This document shows positions 56,690 to 64,000 of a stretch of 64,000 bases of DNA, one piece after another (the first letter of the stretch is position 1; each line of letters starts with the position of its first letter). Location of the stretch: assembly GCF_026914185.1 (NCBI RefSeq), contig NC_070560.1, forward strand, positions 1,789,501 to 1,853,500, given 5' to 3'. Under the pieces are notes generated by a model, which worked only from the letters and a program-made list of their open reading frames with translations, did no database searches and had not been told where the DNA came from. The position numbers were made by a program, and so were the translations under genes. This stretch comes from Puccinia triticina. Its lineage: Eukaryota; Basidiomycota; Pucciniomycetes; Pucciniales; Pucciniaceae.

Positions 56690-57732
56690 TCTTTTCAAGC
56701 AAAAAGAAAATCAACGCCGGCGTTACATGCATACCAACGCCGGCGTTACTTGCATAGACAGATTTTGTATGGGTTTGTTTGGCCCCCAGACCCTATATCT
56801 TGAGTTATATGTAGATAATGAGGATCAATAAGACCCCTTTGTATGGCAGCCTTGTTTTGTGCATTTTGAAAAGAAAATGAAAGGGAAGAAAATGCTGCAA
56901 CAGATCATTTCCTTTTTCTGAATGTACTTTGCCTTATGTTCAATGGATTTTTGCATTTTTGCAATGAAAAATGAAAAGATTTGAGAATCAGAATAGGGAA
57001 TTTAATTGAGGTGTGAATTGATGAGTGGGACAGTATACTCATCAAAGTGGGTGGTGTTTGATGGTCAGTTGTTGGAGTGTATGTAGCCAAGCCTGATAAA
57101 GCAGATTGCTTCAACAGACTCAGTTGTTGGTGTGCAGCTGAGTCTGATGAAGCAGATTTGTAACAGAAGTGGTTATCAATGTGTTCACTTTTACCGGTGA
57201 CACATCTGGAAGCGAGTCCGTTCAAGCATCCGGTGCTGAACGGAGTCTCTTACAGACATGCAGTACAGATGGGTTGAATGGATTCCGTTGAACTTACAGG
57301 CACGCCGTACAAAGTTGTGGGCGTGCCGCGTCGCCATTCCGTTCCAGAAGACTGGCACACATATTTCAGAGACACAGAGCTGGCTGCTGAGACTTGAGGG
57401 CGTCCGTTCAAGCAGTCTGATTTGAACTGAAATGGTGATGTCTCACCCAAAGCTGCTTGAACGGACTCCTTAATACAATAAGAGCATTGACGCCGGCATT
57501 ACATGCATACCGACGCCGGTGTTACATGCATACTGACGCGGGCGTTACTCGCATGACATAAACTTGTACAGGATATCGATGCCGACGTTACTCGCATGAC
57601 AGATAACTGTACAGGTTTGTTTGGCCCCCAGAGGCCCTTTAGTTATATGTAGATTATGTCAGAGAGGAAACTGGAGAAGAGTGATGAGCACCGTGAGAAG
57701 GAGATGTCACGTCGAGACCATTGTATGTATAT
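56690..57732. repeat. Helitron-flank copy 2 and GACGCCGGCGTTAC repeats
   Basis: Bases 56820-57250 resemble 46950-47545. Around 56718-56750 and 57485-57590 the word GACGCCGGYGTTACATGCATAC is repeated (three to four tandem units at 57490-57560). ACAGGTTTGTTTGGCCCCCAGA occurs at about 56780 and 57612 and also at 8135. No gene. Confidence 0.65.
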
Positions 57733-58145
57733 GCATGTAGTCGGGTGGTACCTTTTCTTCCTTCCCCGGGGCTTTTACAAAACGTAGGGGATAAAGAGGC
57801 ACAAGTATGTAAATACGAGGGAAGAAGACTAATTGCTAGATTGCATGAAGGACAAAAGCATAATGTGACTAGAAATACAAGGTTACAGTCATACCTGTGA
57901 AACCGCATACTTGTATAAGGGCATAACCTCCTAAGTCCACCAAAATCTCATTTTGGCCTGTAGCTAACCCTTGTAACCACATAACCTGCCAAACCACATA
58001 GCAAATTTAGTCCACCAAGGGGTATGCGGTTTCAAGGGTTTGACTGTATTTATAGTACACATTATGTCAGAGAGGAAACTGGAGAAGAGTGATGAGCACC
58101 GTGAGAAGGAGATGTCATGTCGAGACCATCATATGTATATGTCAG
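57650..58145. repeat. Duplicated ~80-bp repeat flanking repeat copy 2
   Basis: AATGATGTCAGAGAGG-like sequence through GAAACTGGAGAAGAGTGATG and GAGATGTCACGTCGAGACCA is present at 57652-57732 and again at 58064-58143 in the same orientation, with a few differences. Between them lies copy 2 of the repeat at 44165-44320, carrying a MITE. Confidence 0.8.
57886..58046. mobile_element. 161-bp Tc1/mariner-type MITE with known empty site
   Basis: Ends: CAGTCATACCTGTGAAACCG and, inverted, CGGTTTCAAGGGTTTGACTG. TA lies on both sides (57884-57885, 58047-58048). The related repeat at 44165-44320 lacks these 161 bases plus one TA, reading AAGGTTATTTATAG straight through, so insertion with a TA duplication is shown directly. 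Confidence 0.93.
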
Positions 58146-59093
58146 TCATGACATATACTGTAGTGAGACGTAATTTTTACCGAAGATTACGTAACGAGCT
58201 ACAACAGGGGACATCACGCCAGGCCGTAAAGCTAACAGGATCGAAGGCCCACAGAACCTCGGAGGTGAACTCCCGACCTTGTACGCAGCATGCGCCGTTC
58301 GGGCGGGATATAACCGCTCTAGCGGCTTCTCCGGAGGCACCTTTGAACGGCTTGGGTCCAAAGTTCGAACAAGTCCGGGACGCAGAATCTCTGTAGTTTT
58401 CGGACTGATGCGGCCGCGTTATCTTGGGAATGTGTCGGTCTATTGGGCATTTATGGCCCCTTGGTCTTACTGGGTCCCCCTCCAAGTGCCTGATATAACG
58501 TCCTTATTTTTTGACTGCTCACTCGTCCATAAGGAAAAAAGGACATCCGCACGGTGTGCATCGCGACTGAAATGTGTCGAATGTTTATGTAAAGACTTGG
58601 CAAGGGTTTGGACCAGAGCCTCAGTACACCTACAACAAATTACGAATACACGAAAATTTCCTCAGCGTTTGAATCCTGGACTTCGTCGTCACACAGCCTT
58701 CTCCCGCAGTCAGACGGTATCGGGTCGTATAACTCCACCCCCAAGAAAAGTATTGAAACTGCCGAAAATCGTCTGCCTGTAATCATGCCCCACACGGTCA
58801 TCAGCAGAGTGGGCTGGGTGAAAGCGTGCCGAGTCGAGTCGTTCAAATCTCCTTCAGAAACTGTCAATTTGACTGCATTTCAATTCAAACCAGAAACAGG
58901 CTCGATGGTAGTAACAATGGAATACAGTCGGATGAAGGTTAGTAAAATGTACCAGACTCGCCACCCCAGAAACCGGTGTTGCCATTGCTTATGAGGGCCG
59001 TCCGACGATTTACTTCCGATCCCAAGTCTGAAGCGCTGGGAATCTGTCTCGAAGCTATTCTCTTGACTGACTGACTTGTCTCAATCAGTCATC
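58146..59093 (+). other. Possible upstream exons, not resolved
   Basis: Sequence is less AT-rich than the flanks and has long open frames on both strands (plus 58279-58782 and 58608-58994). The stretch encoding STPKKSIETAENRLPVIMPH and SFKSPSETVNLTAFQF, ending before a GT donor at about 58939, looks protein-like. No family is recognised. It may belong to a neighbouring gene or to an alternative 5' part of the gene at 59094. I could not fix a consistent model. Confidence 0.25.
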
Positions 59094-59999
59094 ATGTCGC
59101 CCCTTGTTATCTTCTTTCTAGTGAGTTCATGATTTCTTCGTCTCACCACCACTTGGTTGCGGGCTAGCTCTACACTAACAGCTTGGCCTTGAATAGCTTA
59201 TTGGTCAATCCATTGCAGCGAGGACTCCGACTGACCCACCACCTTCAGCCCCGGCTTGGACGCCTCATGCTTCGTGTCCGCCTTGGACGCCTGATGCCTT
59301 GTCATCGCCTCGTACGCCTGATGCTTTGTCTCGGTCTTGGACGCCTGATGCTTTGTCTCCGGCCTGGACACCCGATACCATGTCTCCGCCTTCTAAACAT
59401 CCAAGAGGTCGTCGCTACTCAGACGCACAACAGAGCACGAGCGAGATAGAAATGGTTCCTGAGGTAAGTCTTGCTGACGGATTCCAGACTGATTGGTGTA
59501 GTTATCTCACTGAAGGTTGGGGCATCCGCTGGCCGATTTTAGTCGAGCAGTAACCGGGATGTCGCGGAGGTGCACATTGACATGACGGCAATAAACGACC
59601 TCGTACATGCGGCAAACAGTCCCATTCGCCGTCCGGCTCGCAAGCGTAGACACAGAGTGAGTTCTGTTTGCCGATCGAATCCTCAAATCAGGCTGGTAGT
59701 CTGATAATTTTTAACTCAATTCCTGATGCTCTCAGACGGGCCACCTCGACTTGGCGAGAAAAATCTCTCTGCTGCAAAGCAGTTCTTGGTCGATACACGA
59801 ATTTGCTGATATTACGATCTCCTTATTCTTTTTCGCCTCTTGGATTGCGGTCATCTGCTTGGCCTTTAAATTTGAAAACTATAGTCGTATATCCGCTATG
59901 TTGCATGGTACTCCATGGTCTAATCCAAGCATAGGTCCCGAAGGTCCCAAAGGCCCAAAAGGCCCCAAAGCCCCCAAAGGTCCCAAAGTTCCATTTTAA
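59094..59999 (+). CDS. Small predicted secreted/membrane protein with Trp-Pro repeats
   Basis: Four exons join in phase: 59094-59120, 59197-59463, 59543-59656 and 59736-59999, giving 223 residues. I do not recognise a family. Residues 1-17 (MSPLVIFFLLIGQSIAA) look like a signal peptide and are split by the first intron. Next comes a Pro-rich region with about five copies of an 8-10-residue unit around WTPDALS or RTPDALS (residues ~25-65). Exon 3 contributes HIDMTAINDLVHAANS and a basic run RRPARKRRHR. Exon 4 has one hydrophobic segment, DITISLFFFASWIAVICLAF, a likely membrane anchor. The tail is a GPK/APK tripeptide array (GPEGPKGPKGPKAPKG). All four exons begin and end in phase 0 with standard splice sites. 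Small secreted repeat proteins are frequent in rusts, but no role can be assigned. Either membrane or secreted location is possible. Confidence 0.6.
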
Positions 60000-60578
60000 T
60001 TGGGAAGGATTTACCCCTTCTAGGACATGATGCCAGCACTCTGGACAACCAGAATTTGATTTTTGAGAAACATGCAGCAAAGGTTCCATCTTAGTTTGGA
60101 TACTTTTTTTCAGATGTTTTCACCTATGTTATGCACACCGTATACTTTTATTAATTTTCACCTATCTCATACTCACCATCTACTTTACTCAATCAGCTTC
60201 AAACTTTGCAAGTGACTGTGGTGGGAAGCAATCACCAAGAAATAAGGGCCTCTACCATAATTCAATTTGTCCAAAGTTCTTTCTCTCAATATTTCTTGGA
60301 ACTAAAACTGAACATCACAAAAAGGTAGTCTTGAGCCTAAAAGTGAAGAATTTCAACAATTGAACCCTCTTGTTTTCAATTTTTGTGTAGAGGACAAGAA
60401 AAGTAGCAATCTTGCAAAATTGCAGCCCACTTTACAGGCCCTTAGTGTTGTTGGCATTCACTTATTGTAGCTCTCAGTTTTTCATATTTACTCACTAATT
60501 GTTAGCATCCAACTTGTTTCAGTTCAGTTTATATCTTTTAAAATTCTTTACAGTCAAGAATAATTGGAGTATCTCTTA
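60000..60578. other. Intergenic, no supported gene
   Basis: AT-rich sequence downstream of the gene ending at 59999. Nothing recognised. Confidence 0.4.
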
Positions 60579-60793
60579 TAGAGATGGCCATTTTGCACCC
60601 GCTGGCGGGTACCTGCCACCTTTCAGGATGCAACTGTGTGCCCTGGCAGGTACCCAGGGCTGTTGTGAAGTGAATTCCTTGAATTGTTACTAGGATTAAA
60701 CATCCCACACCGCCATGGGTACTTTAAAGGGCTTACAGTTGCCTTGTGAAAGGTGGCGGGTACCCGCCAGCGGGTGCAAAATGGCCATCTCTA
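60579..60793. mobile_element. 215-bp hAT-type MITE
   Basis: The ends TAGAGATGGCCATTTTGCAC and GTGCAAAATGGCCATCTCTA are inverted and continue into complementary GCTGGCGGGTACC/GGTACCCGCCAGC arms. Perfect 8-bp duplications ATCTCTTA lie at 60571-60578 and 60794-60801. The terminus differs from the right terminus of the hAT at 49821-53847 (TAAAGATGGCCAT) by one base over 13. Confidence 0.93.
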
Positions 60794-60801
60794 ATCTCTT
60801 A

Positions 60802-61234
60802 CTAGCTCCATCTTATTAGAATATCAGCCTCAAGAATGAAACTTTTGATTGGTTACATGGCACAGTGATACCACATAACAATGTTTCAACCACTTTACTC
60901 AAGATATAGCCCAGTAGTTTTTTGAACTTGTGCCATAAAGGGGGGAGGGTGGCGAGGATATAAAAAGGAGGAAGGGGATGTAAATAGGAGGTGGTGTGAA
61001 TTTTCATCATTTGACTCTTTCATCTCATCATTTATACTATTTCTTGTGTAAAATATCATAAAGGGTTCTCTGGGGTCTTTTTGGTGGAATACTTCAATTG
61101 AATATTTTATTAGTACTTTCCTGGCTGGATGTAGCTGATTCCAATCTAAATAGTTCAAATCCTGCAGTGGAATCTTAGAAGTATTCTTTTCTTACAAGAG
61201 CCACATTTGTCTTTCCACACAGTTTTGTTGATTA
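60802..61234. other. Intergenic, no supported gene
   Basis: AT-rich, nothing recognised. Confidence 0.35.
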
Positions 61235-61515
61235 GAGCTGACCCCTAGTACCCATTGGCAATTACTAGACACCTTTGGGAGTGTACAGGTACCTGCCGGC
61301 GGGTGCCAGGTTTGAGTGTGGGTTTCAAGTCTGGGCAGAAATTCAGGCAGGTACCCGCACCTGCCACAGGTACTGGCATGCAAATTATCAACTCTAATGA
61401 TTAGAGCTGGCCCCTAGGACCTATTGGTGGGTGTAGATTCAGGTTTCTAGTCTGGGAAGAAATTTGGGCAGGTACCTGCACACGCCATGGGTACCCGGGT
61501 GTGAAGTGCCAGCTT
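61235..61515. repeat. Two diverged GGGTACC-type units
   Basis: GATTAGAGCTGACCCCTAG (61235) and GATTAGAGCTGGCCCCTAG (61399) start two units. Each has a GGCAGGTACC core and a Y-rich TTTCWAGTCTGGGMAGAAAT stretch. They resemble the termini of the AGATGGC/GGGTACC MITEs (a TAGAG start and GGTACCTGCCGGCGGGTGCC), but no target duplications are visible. Confidence 0.55.
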
Positions 61516-62221
61516 AATTTCCACCTTGAAGTTGAAACAAGTATTTTCTTGACCAAAAATCTTGTTCCATTTTCATTTTTATTTAATTATTTTAGGCATT
61601 GATTTTTTTTGTTGATTTTTATCCTGATATCTGTCAAATAAGGTCCAGAACCAAAATCACCCCCAGAGGCACCATCAGTTGATGATCTTAGAGAAGGGCT
61701 AGTGAAAATATGAGCTCATTTTAGGAGTAAGGACTGCTTGTTGGACCTGATTCCCACTTCCAGACAGGCTGCAAGGCTGCTACCCTCTGCTCCAAAGAAA
61801 GGGCCAAGAAAGGACACAGCTTTTACATGGCATGAGAAGAAACATGGCAGTTTTGATGAGAAGGAGCATGGAATTTGTGAGATATCTGAGGCAGAAACAT
61901 GATTTCAATTCATTAAAATCATAAATTCATGATATACAAAAAAAGGGAATGTGGGACAAGATTTAAAGTGAAGATTTTGCTTTGGAGGGCCCTGGTACAG
62001 CCTGGGCTGGTTCAAATTGCAATACTCCAAAGTGTTGGAATGGTGTGTGTATTTACACTATAAAAATCCTCTATTAGTCCATACAAGAAATAAAATCATT
62101 AGTTCCAACCATACTGTTCCTCATTTATGGACTCTTTCCTCTGCTGTGAGTAAACCTGAGGAAACTAAGTGTGAAAATACATATAAAAGTATCTTTGACT
62201 TAGTATTAAGTTTAAGCTGTC
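61516..62221. other. Intergenic, no supported gene
   Basis: AT-rich; nothing recognised apart from homopolymer runs. Confidence 0.35.
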
Positions 62222-62290
62222 AACTTTTATGGTGTTCAAAGTTGGTGTGCATAATTTTATGCATGCATAAATCATAAAATCATAAAAACT
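62222..62290. repeat. Single AT-rich MITE end
   Basis: GGTGTTCAAAGTTGGTGTGC followed by ATGCATGCATAAATCATAAAATC matches the MITE ends at 860-905 and (inverted) 975-1028. Confidence 0.7.
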
Positions 62291-62815
62291 AGAGGCCAAG
62301 GCGGCTTTGCCGCTGCCAATTCAATGACCATCCCACCACTTTCAATCACCCTTTCCCTTCACAGGCTAGCCATATTAGATAGGCAAAAATGATTTTAAAA
62401 TTGGCTAAGTAGACTGTTGTGAAGTATCCCCCATTCCCTGCTAAGGAACACAAACTTCATTGCATCCCATGCATGCAAAAAAACCAAATTTCTCATTCAA
62501 ATCAATTTCATGCAAAAAAAATGGATTGCACAAGTCTTAATCTGAATAAGTCAAGCCCTGATGTTTCTGTGAGACTGATCAATATATAGCAAAAATGATT
62601 AAAGAACTAATGACAATTTGATTATGATTCATCTAATCACTTCATACTCCTCCATATCCAAGCAATCTCTGTCCATGAGCCCTGCTGTCTGATTGTGTGA
62701 CCCAGTCCGTCTGGAGTTTGCTCAATGTCGCCGGGAGGAGGGCGCCAGGGAGATGCATCTGGAGTGGGTGCAGCACGGATTGCCATTGACACTTTCAAGT
62801 TGCTCTGCTTCAGGA
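62291..62815. other. Intergenic, no supported gene
   Basis: No coding signal. Frames at 62637-62977 arise from the adjacent CGGGT-rich block. Confidence 0.35.
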
Positions 62816-62992
62816 TGTAAACGGGTCGGGTTCGGGTCGGAAAACAGTGCCCGAACCCGACCCGAGGTAAATCTCGGGTCGGGGCGGGTCGGGTCAAAAT
62901 CTCAAACAGGCTGCCCAAACCCGAACCCGATTAAGGATGCAGCGGGTCGGGTCGGGTCAGGGTCGGGTCAGGGGTGACCCGAGCGTTTTGGG
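62816..62992. repeat. Subterminal CGGGT cluster of a hAT element
   Basis: About fifteen copies of CGGGTC/GACCCG or CGGGTT/AACCCG occur in both directions within 175 bp, just beyond the stop of the minus-strand hAT transposase. Such clusters are the usual transposase-binding repeats near hAT ends. The terminal repeat cannot be confirmed because the other end lies outside the window. Confidence 0.6.
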
Positions 62993-63103
62993 CCGTTGAA
63001 TGAGAAAGGAAATAAGATTGTGCCAATTTTCAGCAATCTGGTCCTGGTGCATTCGTGTATATACAACAGGGGAGCCTATGAGGATAAAATCAAAGAAAAG
63101 ATA

Positions 63104-64000
63104 CTATGATGAGCCAGAAACAGACTCAGATACATTATCAAAGTCATCATCTTCGTTCATTATGATCCCCTCTTCAGCGCGGATCCAGTTTTGCGCGCAT
63201 ACAAGTGCTTCAAGAGTGTTTGGTTGCATTCGGGTTCGATTACTGCCAAGGACTCTTCCACCTGTGGAGAATGCTGATTCTGATGCAATCGAAGTCATCG
63301 GAGTCATTAAAACAGATTTTGCAAGTATGGCGAGTGTTGGGAATCGATCGGTGTGGGTGCTCCACCAGGTGAGGACCGAAAAATTAGCCGATTCAATGAG
63401 AATTGGAGGCTCCTGGAGATACAAGTCAAGCTCAGCCGTAGTAGATACCGATTGGGCCACCTTCTTCCTCTTGAGGTATTGCTCAAAGCGCTGATCATCT
63501 TCATCAGCAGTAGCGTCGTTTTGAATGGTCAAGTTGTTTTCATTGCAATCGAGGCTCGAGTGACTTTTGGAGAAAAGCTTGTTTTTGTTGCCAATCACGT
63601 CATCGAACCAGCTGGCAAGGGTTTTTCTGATTCTGTTGATGGTGAGTGTAGCTTGATCTTCGCCAACCTCTTCAGATAGAATAAATTCTATGCGCTGGAA
63701 CTTGCAACGGGGATTGAAAACCTGGTTGATTGCCGTGAAGTCTTCCATCGGAAGCCAGTACTTGTCGAATTTTTCTTGCATCGGCTGGATCATTTCGATT
63801 ATTTCGGGCGAGCCATTTTCTCGGGATTCTTTGAGCTGTTTGTCAATCTTCTTCATCGTTTTATAGGCAAGATGTGCAGTAGGGTATCGTGTCATTCCAA
63901 GTTTTAAAGTAGCTAAATCAAACAAGCAGTGAATGAAATGTCAGCTAATTGATCTGTGGGAATTCAATGATCACAAAGAAGAAATGATGTACCTGAGTGG
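63104..64000 (-). CDS. hAT transposase, ricesleeper type (partial)
   Basis: The last exon runs from the acceptor at 63912 to the stop at 63104; an earlier exon ends at 63993 and continues beyond the window. The C-terminal part contains the RNase H-fold region of the DUF4413 kind (MQEKFDKYWLPMEDFTAINQ, FNPRCKFQRIEF) and the hATC dimerisation domain (ELDLYLQEPPI, FSVLTWWSTHTDRFPTLA, TSIASESAFSTGGRVLGSNR). An acidic tail follows. No stop or frameshift is seen in the visible part, so this copy may be functional. It is a different lineage from the transposase at 50177-53621. The frame starts with non-ATG codons only because it begins inside the gene. Confidence 0.85.

Overview
The window is nuclear DNA of a filamentous fungus, most likely a basidiomycete and probably a rust (Pucciniales). 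The genes have many short introns with GT..AG borders (one GC..AG). They include a fungal Dicer, a fungal GATA factor and the Rix1-complex subunit Ipi1. About two thirds of the sequence is transposable elements and their decay products. The rust assignment is an inference from gene style and repeat load, not proven by a marker.

Host genes, left to right: a JMJD7-type jumonji hydroxylase (1889-3698, minus, 7 exons); Ipi1/TEX10 for 60S ribosome maturation (4704-7471, minus, 9 exons); an AreB/Dal80-like GATA factor (28116-30289, minus, 3 exons); a complete Dicer with helicase, two RNase III domains and a dsRBD (38471-43518, minus, 12 exons); and a small unrecognised protein with a predicted signal peptide, Trp-Pro repeats and one membrane segment (59094-59999, plus, 4 exons). 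Broken host-derived pieces are a mitochondrial Hsp70 fragment (24.4-24.8 kb, on both strands) and a C2H2 zinc-finger fragment (12.2 kb).

Mobile DNA. At 13447-20554 a hAT-like element (17-bp TIRs, 8-bp TSD) carries a palindromic minisatellite, into which a young copia element (133-bp LTRs with one difference, 5-bp TSD) has inserted. At 47729-56136 an old copia gag-pol is split by a 4-kb hAT transposon whose 8-bp TSD and TIRs can be read exactly. Two short MITEs (12821-13020, 60579-60793) share the terminal motif of this hAT and also have perfect 8-bp TSDs. A Helitron helicase relic lies at 44.7-47.1 kb, and part of a ricesleeper-type hAT transposase runs off the right edge. Large fold-back elements occur at 1-661, 24950-26262 and 34316-37473. 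Smaller MITEs of Tc1/mariner type (TA) and PIF/Harbinger type (TTA) are scattered throughout.

The host genes do not form a pathway or operon. The Dicer gene sits among long inverted repeats whose transcripts would be natural Dicer substrates, but that link is only suggested by the sequence. All gene models were built by hand from splice signals, reading-frame phase and remembered family motifs; no database search was run.
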